Shown here in pieces: positions 26,522 to 34,952 of a stretch of DNA of 64,000 bases. The translations under genes were made by a program, and so were the position numbers. The stretch is taken from assembly GCA_964623885.1 (NCBI GenBank), contig CAZUVM010000148.1:1-64000 (forward strand), written 5' to 3'. Numbering within the stretch: position 1 is the stretch's first letter; each line of letters begins with the position of its first letter. The stretch comes from CAZUVM01 sp964623885 (GTDB lineage Bacteria > Verrucomicrobiota > Verrucomicrobiia > Limisphaerales > UBA8199). Under the pieces are notes generated by a model. That model did not search any database. It had not been told where the DNA came from and worked only from the letters and a program-made list of their open reading frames with translations.

Positions 26522-28921
26522 ATGCCACACCCTTTGGAAGTAGCGCAGGCCTCCGAGCCTGCTGTATCGCCGACTTCCAGTCGGCAAAATGCCCGAACCC
26601 ACAGTGGCTTCCGCAGGTTGGAAACCTGCGATACCGCAGGCTCGGAGGCCTGCGCTACAGGCTCGGCGCACCTTCGAGCCACGCGACCACAGAGTGTTTG
26701 GGTTGATGGCCAACAGCTTGGCCTGATCATAATCGCATTGTTCTGCGCCTGCTCAAGTCAGGGAGCCGGAAGGACCACGCTGTCACTAAATGGCCAATGG
26801 CAAGTTGCGGACAGCAAGTCGCCCACTGAAATGCCAGTCGCGTTTAGCCATATCGTCTCGGTCCCCGGGCTGGCCGGCCTGGCTGAACCGCCTTTCGCCA
26901 AAGTGGACGCATTCCTTAGTCGCGAACATCTGGCGAAACTCATCAGCGAAAAGAAAGCGCCGCCTGAGTGGCTCACCAATTATTGGAACGGCAAGGTGGA
27001 GCAGGATCGCAATTACTTTTGGTACCGCAGAACGTTTCGGGTGCCGAAAGCCCGCGCCATTGGGACGCTTAAAATCAACAAAGCCCAATTTGGCACAGCG
27101 GTTTGGTTGAATGGGAACAAAATCGGAGAATATGTGGGCTGTTTCTCGGCCGGCATATTCGATCTGAGCAAGGCACTCAACTGGAACGCTGAGAATACGC
27201 TGGTAATTCGCATCGGAGCACACCCGGCAGTGTTGCCCGGCGATTTTCCCACAGGCTCGGATTTCGAGAAGATTAAATGGACTCCCGGCATCTATGATGA
27301 CGTTTGGGTTAGCTTTTGCGACAACCCCCGGATTGAGACGGTGCAAATCGCTCCCCGTGTGGCGGTGCAGGAAATCGTCGTGCAGACCAGAGTCAAGAAT
27401 TGCGCTGCCGCGCCATGCGAAACGAGCCTGGGCTACCGATTGAAGACCTGGAAAGGCGGTCACGAAGTTGTGTCCGTTCCTTCGGAGCCGCAATCGCTCC
27501 AACCGGGCGAAGAGAAGCTGCTCACCCAAACCATTCGAATTCCCGGCGCGCATTTATGGTCGCCGGAAGACCCGTTTCTGTATGTGCTTGAATCCAGCAC
27601 CAGGGGCGACTCGGTCGAAACGCGCTTTGGCATGCGTGAGTTCCGCTTCGATGCGGCTACGAAGCGCGCTTATCTGAACGGCCAGGTTTACTATCTCCGC
27701 GGCTCGAACATCACTCTGCATCGGTTTTTCGAAGATCCGTTTTGCGGCGCTTTGCCCTGGAACGACGCCTGGGTGCGCAAGCTGCTCGGGGAGATCCCGA
27801 AACAAATGCATTGGAACTATTTTCGGTTCTGCATCGGCCCCGTGCCCGATCATTGGTTCAACGTCTGCGATGAAGCCGGGTTGCTGATTCAAAACGAATT
27901 CCCGGTGTGGACGGGGGGCAAAGGCTGGTATCAGGGCTATGAGCGTGAGTATGACGCGGAGGAAATGATCCGCCAGTACCGGGATTGGATGCGCGATCAT
28001 TGGAACCACCCAAGCCTCGCCGTCTGGGATGCGAACAACGAAACCAAAAACGATAGTTTTAAGGACAAGATCATACCGGCCGTCCGTAGCCTGGACTTGT
28101 CAAATCGCCCCTGGGAAAATAGCTACAATCCGCCTGCCGGGCCTAACGACGTGGTGGAATACCATCCCTATTTTGAGCACAGCGGGTATCGCGGCAAGCT
28201 CACGTTCAAAATGGGTGATCTCGAGACCATGAACGGCAAGCCTCCGCCGGGTGCGCTCCCTTCCGATACCAACCCGCCCATCATCAATGAATATGGGTGG
28301 CTATGGCTGAACCGTGACGGCACGCCGACCGAATTGACGCAGAACGTTTACGCCCAACTCCTCGGCACCAACGCCACACCACGCCAACGTCTGGATTTAT
28401 GGGCTTACCTCCTAGCCGGAGAAACGGAATTCTGGCGCGCGCACCGTCACTTAGCCGGCATCGTTCATTTTGTTTATCTCACTTGCAGCTACCCGGGTGT
28501 ATACACCTCGGACCATTTCAGCGATGTCAAACGGCTCAAACTCGATCCGGCGTTTGCCGATTATATGGGCGAAGCCTTTAAGCCGCTGGGCGTCTATATC
28601 AATTTCTTTCAACCGACGCTGGCTGCCGGCAAACACACGTTCACTGTGAAACTGGTAAATGACCGAGCGGACTCAGTTGTCGGCGAGCTGGCGCTTTCGT
28701 TGGAAACAGCAAGCGGCCAAACTTTGGTCCGGGCGGACAGTCGTTTCCAAATGGCGGGCCTCGGGGACACCTCGTTGTCGATTCCGCTGATGATTCCTGC
28801 CGCCGAAGGCAAGGGCGTGTTGAAAGCTACGGCCACGCCGGCTCACGGCACAAAAACTTCAGCCACGATCAGCCGTCGGTGGGTGCAGCTGGAAAATGCT
28901 TTGCAGTCAGGGGCTCGATAA
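26522..28921 (+). CDS. GH2-family glycoside hydrolase, exported; 5' end altered by a repeat
   Basis: About 799 residues if read from the ATG at 26522; the frame is open from a GTG at 26447. Everything before about 26695 is repeat or non-coding sequence, so the true start is uncertain. The short hydrophobic stretch LGLIIIALFCACSS looks like part of a secretion signal whose beginning is lost. GH2 domains follow: sugar-binding (YFWYRRTFRVPKARAIGTL), Ig-like, and a TIM barrel with FPVWTGGKGWYQGY. The acid/base is E507 in DANNETKND and the nucleophile E590 in IINEYGW. Specificity unknown. It continues the carbohydrate locus; DegT-like gene follows after 117 bases. Confidence 0.8.
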   Translation: MPHPLEVAQASEPAVSPTSSRQNARTHSGFRRLETCDTAGSEACATGSAHLRATRPQSVWVDGQQLGLIIIALFCACSSQGAGRTTLSLNGQWQVADSKSPTEMPVAFSHIVSVPGLAGLAEPPFAKVDAFLSREHLAKLISEKKAPPEWLTNYWNGKVEQDRNYFWYRRTFRVPKARAIGTLKINKAQFGTAVWLNGNKIGEYVGCFSAGIFDLSKALNWNAENTLVIRIGAHPAVLPGDFPTGSDFEKIKWTPGIYDDVWVSFCDNPRIETVQIAPRVAVQEIVVQTRVKNCAAAPCETSLGYRLKTWKGGHEVVSVPSEPQSLQPGEEKLLTQTIRIPGAHLWSPEDPFLYVLESSTRGDSVETRFGMREFRFDAATKRAYLNGQVYYLRGSNITLHRFFEDPFCGALPWNDAWVRKLLGEIPKQMHWNYFRFCIGPVPDHWFNVCDEAGLLIQNEFPVWTGGKGWYQGYEREYDAEEMIRQYRDWMRDHWNHPSLAVWDANNETKNDSFKDKIIPAVRSLDLSNRPWENSYNPPAGPNDVVEYHPYFEHSGYRGKLTFKMGDLETMNGKPPPGALPSDTNPPIINEYGWLWLNRDGTPTELTQNVYAQLLGTNATPRQRLDLWAYLLAGETEFWRAHRHLAGIVHFVYLTCSYPGVYTSDHFSDVKRLKLDPAFADYMGEAFKPLGVYINFFQPTLAAGKHTFTVKLVNDRADSVVGELALSLETASGQTLVRADSRFQMAGLGDTSLSIPLMIPAAEGKGVLKATATPAHGTKTSATISRRWVQLENALQSGAR
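26540..26658 (+). repeat. Long inverted-repeat element of 119 bases at the 5' end of the GH2 gene
   Basis: The outer 23 bases (26540-26562) are the exact reverse complement of 26636-26658. After one mismatch, GTATCGC (26564-26570) pairs with GCGATAC (26628-26634). Inside are two more hairpins, GCCGACT/AGTCGGC and CGCAGGTT/AACCTGCG. The whole would fold as a cruciform with two side loops. Elements giving this peptide pattern in translation (QASEPAV, GSEACA) are scattered in verrucomicrobial genomes; this statement is from memory, not from a search. Confidence 0.85.
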
Positions 28922-29038
28922 CATTCGTTGTAGTCGTGGTCGGGAATGACTAGACTACGCCCGAAGCAGGACCGCACATCGGCCTGCTGGTTATCGATGT
29001 TGCGCACGCAAACGAGACCAAAAGAGAGGAGTGAAATC

Positions 29039-30397
29039 ATGCAAAAGCACCATACCTTCACGAGACGAGTTTTTATCCGCACCGCCGCAGCGAGCTCGGT
29101 TGCTCTCGGCTGGTTGAGCGCGCGACGCGCACCGCAGGTGTTCGCCGCCGAAGCCGCCAAACCGGCACTGCTCGGCGGGACGCCGGTCCACTCGGGCGGT
29201 TGGGCCAAGTGGCCGGAATGGCGCGAGGCCTGGGAAGCTCAAGTGCTGAGCGTGTTCAGGAGCGGCAAATGGTTTCGCGGCTCAGCCGGGCACGTCGAGG
29301 ACTTTGAGCGCGGCTACGCGGATTTGCTGGGCGCTAAGGCTTGCCTTGCCACGGCGAGCGGCACGACCGCGTTGCAAGTCAGCCTGCACGTTCTGGATGT
29401 CGATGCCGGCGATGAGGTCATTGTTTCCCCGTACACGTTCATTGCGAGTTACAACGCGATTCTGTCTCGGATGGCATTGCCCGTGTTTGCAGACACCAAT
29501 CCGGCGACGCTAACCATTGACCCAGCTTCCATCGAGAGCCGCGTAACGGAGCGCACGCGCGCGATCATGCCGGTGCACATCTTTGGGATGCCGTGCGATA
29601 TGGATGCAATCAACGCAGTCGCAAGCAAACGCAAGCTGGCGGTAGTGGAAGATGCGTGTCAGGCGTGGCTGGCGGAATACAAGGGACGCAAATGCGGCAC
29701 GATTGGCGACCTGGGTTGTTTTAGCTTCCAGGAATCCAAGCACATCCCGGCCGGCGAAGGCGGGGCGATCACGAGCATGAACCAGGAGCTGATCGACAAG
29801 TGCAACTCCTATCACAATTGCGGCCGGGCTTGTGGAACCAACAAAGGGAACGGCAGTTTCACCCGCGGCAACAACTATCGCATGACGCAAGCGCAGGCGG
29901 TGATTCTGTCGCAGCAATTTGACAAGCTGACGAAACAAACCGCCACGCGCCGCGCCAATGCCGATTATCTCGGCGCGAACCTGGGGCAAATTCCTGGCAT
30001 CACTCCAGTACGTTTGCCGGAGAACAGCCGGGCGGCCTGGCATCTTTACTCGTTCCGCTACGATTCCGCGCATTTCAATGGCTTGTCGCGAGACAAATTC
30101 GCCCGAGCGATGGGCGCCGAAGGGGTGCCCTGCGGTGGTGTGTATCACGAGCAATATTTTGATGGTTTGCTGGACGAGGCGATCGCGTCGCGAGGATTCA
30201 AACGGCTCTGGAGTCCGGAGCGTCTTAAAGCTTATCGCGACAGCTTTCACGAGTTGAAGGGCAACAAACAAGTCTGCAACACCACGGTGTCAATGACTCA
30301 GAACATGCTGCTGGCAGAGCGTCGCGACATGGACGACATCCTTGAGGCAATCCGCAAGATTCAGGCTCAGAGTGTCACGCTGGCCAAAGCGGGTTGA
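29039..30397 (+). CDS. DegT/DnrJ/EryC1/StrS-family PLP-dependent protein with Tat signal
   Basis: 452 residues from the ATG at 29039, chosen because GAGAGGAG ends seven bases upstream and because the Tat leader (FTRRVFIRTAAASSVALGWL) begins there. The body is a DegT-type aminotransferase fold: ATASGTTALQVSLHVLDV, IVSPYTFIASYNAIL, VVEDACQAW and CFSFQESKHIPAGEGG with the probable Schiff-base lysine K234. In the cytoplasm such enzymes aminate keto-sugars attached to nucleotides. An exported copy would not find these substrates, so the role of this one is open. The next gene starts one base after the stop. Confidence 0.85.
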   Translation: MQKHHTFTRRVFIRTAAASSVALGWLSARRAPQVFAAEAAKPALLGGTPVHSGGWAKWPEWREAWEAQVLSVFRSGKWFRGSAGHVEDFERGYADLLGAKACLATASGTTALQVSLHVLDVDAGDEVIVSPYTFIASYNAILSRMALPVFADTNPATLTIDPASIESRVTERTRAIMPVHIFGMPCDMDAINAVASKRKLAVVEDACQAWLAEYKGRKCGTIGDLGCFSFQESKHIPAGEGGAITSMNQELIDKCNSYHNCGRACGTNKGNGSFTRGNNYRMTQAQAVILSQQFDKLTKQTATRRANADYLGANLGQIPGITPVRLPENSRAAWHLYSFRYDSAHFNGLSRDKFARAMGAEGVPCGGVYHEQYFDGLLDEAIASRGFKRLWSPERLKAYRDSFHELKGNKQVCNTTVSMTQNMLLAERRDMDDILEAIRKIQAQSVTLAKAG

Positions 30398-30398
30398 T

Positions 30399-31799
30399 AT
30401 GAAATCACCCCGTTGGCTTGCTTCGGGCTGGTGGGCATGGCTCCGATTTTGGGCGGCGGTATTTGTGCCACTGTCGGGCCTAACCGCCCCGAACACAAAT
30501 CCGCAGGTCGGCATCGCCATCCGGGACATCACACCGGAGCTGCCTATCCGCCTGGCCGGGTACGCCGCGCGCAAACGGGAGGCAGACAAGGTGGATCAGC
30601 CGCTCGTGGTCGAGGCTTTGGCACTCAAGAATCCGACGGGAGAACGGTTCGTATTCGTAGCGCTGGACAACTGCGAAGTAAGCCACGCGTTCATGCAGCC
30701 CGTTCTGCAACAGCTCACCGAAAAGTATCGGCTCGCCCGCGGAGAGGTCGCGGTCATCTCCAGCCATACACATTCCGCTCCGGTGTTGGCGCAAACGTTG
30801 ACCAGCATGGCGCCAACGCAATCGGCTGAAAGCGAACATATCGAGAAGTACAGCCGCTTTCTACAGGGCAAACTTGTCGAAGTCGTTGGCGCCGCACTGG
30901 ACGACTGCCAGCCGGCCAGGTTCGAGCAAGGCCTGGGACGTGCCACATTTGCCATGAATCGCCGCGTTTACCAGGGCGACAAGGTCGTGTTCGGCGACAA
31001 CCCAGATGGGCCGGTGGATTGGGATGTCCCAGTATTGCGGATCACCAGCACCAACGGTGCGGTGCGCGCGATTGTTTTCGGTTACGCCTGCCATGGGACG
31101 TCGGTGCGCAACGGCAGTGATGATTGGTATGTGGTTTGCGGCGATTACATGGCTTACGCCCGCCGGCAACTCGAAGCCGTTGAGCCCGGGTCGGTGGCGA
31201 TGTTTCTTACAGGCATGGGCGCGGATTCCGACCCGGCACCGCGCGGGCGTTTGCTCGATGCTAAACGGCATGGTTTGGAACTCGCGGGCGCGGTTGAGGG
31301 CGTTTTGGGACGGCCGATGAGCCCGGTGCATGGACCTTTCAAGCTGGCCTACGATGAAGTTGACTTGCCTTTGGCTCCTCCGCCGAGCCGTGACCAATTG
31401 CAACAAGACGCCCAAAGCCAGGATGCATACGTGAAACGGCGTGCCGAGGACTACCTGGCGCGCTTGAAAGCCGGCCGACCATTGCCGGAGTCTATCAAGT
31501 TGCCGTTGGCCGTCCTTCGCCTGGGTGACGATCTGACGTTTGTGTTGATGGGAGGCGAGGACGTCGTGGACTACTCGAGGCAGATCAAGCGCCGGTTGGC
31601 TGGCGCGCACCCGTGGCCAATCGGATATGCGTACGAGGTACCTTGCTATATCCCTTCGGCGCGCCTGATCAAAGAAGGTGGCTACGAAGTCGATTCGTCG
31701 CTTGTCTACTACGGATATTACGGCCCGTTCCGCGGCACGATTGATACGGTCGTGCTCAATCGATTGGAGAACATGCTGAGCGGGTTGTGCGGTCAATAA
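30399..31799 (+). CDS. Neutral/alkaline ceramidase-like secreted hydrolase
   Basis: About 466 residues from the ATG at 30399, directly after the DegT-like gene; a longer frame to 30342 overlaps that gene and was rejected. A membrane/signal segment (WLRFWAAVFVPLSGLTA) precedes a domain seen in neutral ceramidase-like proteins: VGIAIRDITPELPIRLAGY, ISSHTHSAP, VFGYACHGTSV, CGDYMAYARRQLE and FLTGMGADSDP, containing the His residues that bind zinc in neutral ceramidases. Many bacterial members lack ceramidase activity evidence. It may act on glycolipids or esters in the envelope. Confidence 0.8.
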   Translation: MKSPRWLASGWWAWLRFWAAVFVPLSGLTAPNTNPQVGIAIRDITPELPIRLAGYAARKREADKVDQPLVVEALALKNPTGERFVFVALDNCEVSHAFMQPVLQQLTEKYRLARGEVAVISSHTHSAPVLAQTLTSMAPTQSAESEHIEKYSRFLQGKLVEVVGAALDDCQPARFEQGLGRATFAMNRRVYQGDKVVFGDNPDGPVDWDVPVLRITSTNGAVRAIVFGYACHGTSVRNGSDDWYVVCGDYMAYARRQLEAVEPGSVAMFLTGMGADSDPAPRGRLLDAKRHGLELAGAVEGVLGRPMSPVHGPFKLAYDEVDLPLAPPPSRDQLQQDAQSQDAYVKRRAEDYLARLKAGRPLPESIKLPLAVLRLGDDLTFVLMGGEDVVDYSRQIKRRLAGAHPWPIGYAYEVPCYIPSARLIKEGGYEVDSSLVYYGYYGPFRGTIDTVVLNRLENMLSGLCGQ

Positions 31800-31820
31800 A
31801 CCCGGTTGAACTTGAACGCG

Positions 31821-32840
31821 TCAACACCCCGGCAAGCCTTCGCGGATGCGCTTGGAAAAGGCCGGATCATCATCGGCCGCTTTGGCGCGGTCGTTGATTA
31901 AGCTGCGCGCTTTGAGTTCGCTGAACGGCATGCCTTGGTACAGGGTCTTGCGCTCGTAAGCCATGCTGTCGATCTTCCCATTGAGGAGAATGCGCCAATC
32001 GAAATGCGCGTCCTGCGCATAAGGTTTGGTGTGGCCTCGGATGTTCGTGGTGCAATTACTCGTCAAGGCGTTGTACCACTCGGGCCGATCCTTCAAGCGA
32101 TTGACCTCTTTGAGGTAATCCAGCAAGACGAGGCGAGCGACCGCGGGATCGGTACTCAGGCGATATAGATAGACCTGCTCGCTGCGGAAATTGGTGCGGA
32201 GACGCACGAGATCGCGTTCGTCAGCGATGACATAGGTTAGCTCGTATTGGCGGAAGAAACCTCTAATCGCGGAGTAGTTTTCGCCCTTTTCCTTGCGTGT
32301 CTCGATGGAGAAGCACACGTAGTCGCCGCCGTCGAAGCCGAAGCTCAGCATTGTATGCGCAATGAGCGGCGAGCCCCAGTAAACTAGATAGAAATCCACG
32401 GAGTGTAATTTCGCCAAGTCGAAGGTTCTGTCGTAGTGCCGGACGGTGTAATCGGTTTCGCTGCGATAATCGCAATTCCGAATGTTGTGAATGGTCATCT
32501 GGTCGCCATTAATTTCCGCGTAGGGCAGGATGGCCACATCCGGTTGCCAATCACGGTTATTGGACGGAGGAGTGAGAAGGAACCAGCCGATCACTACGGC
32601 GACGGCTCCGAGGAAAATCAGTTTGGCCAACCAGTTCGGCCGCAGGCGAATGAATATAGCGACGCTTCCCAACGCAAAAAGCACCGCTGCCAGTGCGCGC
32701 AGCCAACTCGCCGGCAAGTTTGAATAATAAACAGCCATGGTTGACCAAACACCCAAACCGATCAGAACAATTCCAACCAACAAGCGCCGGACTAACTGCA
32801 ATAGCCACAAAGGCGGGAGCAGTTTGGCGGGAAAGCTCAT
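31821..32840 (-). CDS. Membrane protein with DUF4105 (Lnb-type periplasmic) domain
   Basis: 339 residues from the ATG at 32840; the frame continues upstream to 32990 but that part overlaps the neighbouring gene and looks unlike protein. Two to three membrane helices occupy residues 8-110 (RLLVGIVLIGLGVWSTMAVY, LIFLGAVAVVIGWFLL). The soluble part has NCDYRSETDYTVRHYDRTFD, DFYLVYWGSPLIAHTMLSFG, and WYNALTSNCTTNI with a conserved Cys, the pattern of DUF4105. Relatives of this fold are papain-like thiol enzymes of the envelope. It lies 13 bases from the lipase-like gene and is presumably co-transcribed. Confidence 0.82.
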   Translation of the reverse strand: MSFPAKLLPPLWLLQLVRRLLVGIVLIGLGVWSTMAVYYSNLPASWLRALAAVLFALGSVAIFIRLRPNWLAKLIFLGAVAVVIGWFLLTPPSNNRDWQPDVAILPYAEINGDQMTIHNIRNCDYRSETDYTVRHYDRTFDLAKLHSVDFYLVYWGSPLIAHTMLSFGFDGGDYVCFSIETRKEKGENYSAIRGFFRQYELTYVIADERDLVRLRTNFRSEQVYLYRLSTDPAVARLVLLDYLKEVNRLKDRPEWYNALTSNCTTNIRGHTKPYAQDAHFDWRILLNGKIDSMAYERKTLYQGMPFSELKARSLINDRAKAADDDPAFSKRIREGLPGC

Positions 32841-32853
32841 AGCCAGGCGTTCT

Positions 32854-34752
32854 TCATTTGGCGCCGGCTGACGGCGGCCCGCGGTTCGGCAGCGACGCCA
32901 GGTGTTCATGCAGAATCCGGCGCACCTCCTCAATCGTGGGAGGCATATCCTGACAGGAGTGCGGCCCCCGCACAATGAACTCGGACTCAACGTAATCGAG
33001 GTGGGCGCTGTCGTAGGCTACCAGGCCATCCTTGCCCTTTCGAAAATCACCGTTGCCCTTGACTGCGATAATGGAGTGGCCCTTCACGCCGGGCGCGAGA
33101 GGTATATCCGCCAGTGCCTGTTGGATGGGATTCCTGGGCGACATGCTATCCAGGCTAGTGGGAGAGCCCTGCAGTTCCTTGGGGATGTCTAACTTCTCCC
33201 TCACGCCCGTTAGTTCCTTGGAAGACCTGACCATTTTGGAAGGCAAAGTGACTAATTTGCGGGCGAGCCTGCGCACGAAGCTGCTGGCCAGGTAACTGCC
33301 CCGGTGAGGCGTGCTGATGAAAACCACTCGCGTAACGAAAGGCAGCGCTTCGAAACAGGTATAGCGACGAACGGCGGCTTGTTGCTCGGCAGTGAGTTTG
33401 AGGTCCTCGAGACGGTTCGTCTTGAGCACCGCCCGAAGCAGCTTATCGCCGGTATCGGTGGCCGTCAGTTTGGTCAACAGCCCACCCTGGCTGTGGCCGA
33501 TTACGACCATCTGCTGCAGGGCCGGATCTTTTCCTTCCGGATCCAGGGCCTTGATCTTCGCCGTGAGTGCCTCGCGCAGCTTTACCGCGGAGTAGGAGGT
33601 GGGATTACCGCTGTTGTAGATGAAGGACCAAAACTGGCAGTGCTTCTGAAGCTCGGGGTCGGCGGCCAGCGTGTTGAACATCTCCGACCACCAGACGGGG
33701 CTGCTGAAAGTGCCGTGAACGAAGACAACCGGGACTTTTCCCGGCTCATAGGGCTGGCCCAGGTAGACATTCGTTGGGATCTTCTCTTCAGAGGAAAAGA
33801 ACTGGGCCATGCCCAGGCGCCACAGCAACGACTGATTCAGCCCGTAAGCTAGAGCGACAGTCGTATCGGTCTCCAGCGGCACCGGGCGATCACCGACTTG
33901 TATGGTCCTGGTATCATAGCCGCTGTACAATTCCAGGTAACCGCGGCACTTGCCTTGGGCAAAATCCGACAAACCGCCGTTAAGCCGGAGCAACACCGTG
34001 GCGGGGACGCATCGAGAGAGTTTGATCTTAGGATCGAGTTTGGCGACCGCCACGAGCGGTGTGCCCAAGCCGGACTGGCTATTGCGCACGCTCAGCCCGC
34101 GAACGAAGAGCTGCTGGGCAAGCACGAAACCCTGAAACTCATCGAGGGGCCAGGGGAAATTCTCATGGTTGAACTCCACCTCCAATTGCCCCAATGGCAA
34201 ACGCCTCGTGCCTCCCGCCAAAACCGCCATGTCGTTTGTGCCGTCTCGTTGGGTAAGCGCCCAGCCCAGGCCGTAGTTGTAGAGGTCGCACGCCGTGCGG
34301 AATCGCTGGTCGAATGGTCCCGGCGAAACGCCGGACGCATCACCGAACAGGTAGAACCAGGCATAGACGGCCGAGGCCAGGTAGTAGTCGCGCGCGTCGC
34401 GAGTTTCCCATGGCTTCAAGCTGCGGCGGACGCGGTCTCCTTGGATGTAATTTAATTCCGACAATGCGAACAGCAGATTACGGTCGCGGCTCTCTATGGC
34501 TCTGCGGTGGATCAGTTCAAGCGTCGAGTCGGGCGATTTGTCGAACTGCTTCACCTGGTCAAATCGATGAAGCACGGATAACGTGTCGCGACTCGGCTCC
34601 GCTCGGCTGATCGCATTCTCGTGGGTTTGGCTATAAACCTTGCTGGTCGCTCTCTTTTCCGTGCCAACCGGAGCAGTACAACCGGTCAGGCCCAGGTCTA
34701 AAGCCAGCACCAAGATCACAATCCCTGCGAGGCATGCAATATGACGGAGCAT
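32854..34752 (-). CDS. Alpha/beta-hydrolase lipoprotein (lipase-like)
   Basis: About 632 residues from the ATG at 34752, where a lipoprotein signal begins (MLRHIACLAGIVILVLALDL, lipobox LTGC with C25); an upstream extension to 34899 has no conserved features. The first half is helical (LIHRRAIESRDRNLLFALSE, YLASAVYAWFYLFG). The alpha/beta-hydrolase domain starts near VPVVFVHGTFSSPVWWSEMF, has the nucleophile elbow VVIGHSQGGLLTK, then VVFISTPHRGSYLA, and the probable catalytic His near the end. It is likely an envelope-anchored lipase or esterase, sharing an operon with the DUF4105 gene downstream. Confidence 0.82.
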   Translation of the reverse strand: MLRHIACLAGIVILVLALDLGLTGCTAPVGTEKRATSKVYSQTHENAISRAEPSRDTLSVLHRFDQVKQFDKSPDSTLELIHRRAIESRDRNLLFALSELNYIQGDRVRRSLKPWETRDARDYYLASAVYAWFYLFGDASGVSPGPFDQRFRTACDLYNYGLGWALTQRDGTNDMAVLAGGTRRLPLGQLEVEFNHENFPWPLDEFQGFVLAQQLFVRGLSVRNSQSGLGTPLVAVAKLDPKIKLSRCVPATVLLRLNGGLSDFAQGKCRGYLELYSGYDTRTIQVGDRPVPLETDTTVALAYGLNQSLLWRLGMAQFFSSEEKIPTNVYLGQPYEPGKVPVVFVHGTFSSPVWWSEMFNTLAADPELQKHCQFWSFIYNSGNPTSYSAVKLREALTAKIKALDPEGKDPALQQMVVIGHSQGGLLTKLTATDTGDKLLRAVLKTNRLEDLKLTAEQQAAVRRYTCFEALPFVTRVVFISTPHRGSYLASSFVRRLARKLVTLPSKMVRSSKELTGVREKLDIPKELQGSPTSLDSMSPRNPIQQALADIPLAPGVKGHSIIAVKGNGDFRKGKDGLVAYDSAHLDYVESEFIVRGPHSCQDMPPTIEEVRRILHEHLASLPNRGPPSAGAK

Positions 34753-34952
34753 TCCAAATAAACATTTCAGGTAGGTAACTCGATCGAGCGGCAAGTCACG
34801 GAAAGTAAATAGGGTGTGCTCTTGAGGACTTGATTGCGGGCCATGAAGGTAAATGCGACGGCGTTCGCGGTCTACCTTCCCATTCAGGCCAACAGGCATG
34901 AGCGAAATCCTACCAAAGGCGCTTTATGACGCCAAGGGCCTGATTTACAAGC

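Noticed and set aside
30861..31796. Minus-strand frame of 311 codons
   Set aside because: Antisense shadow of the ceramidase-like gene, caused by high GC third positions.
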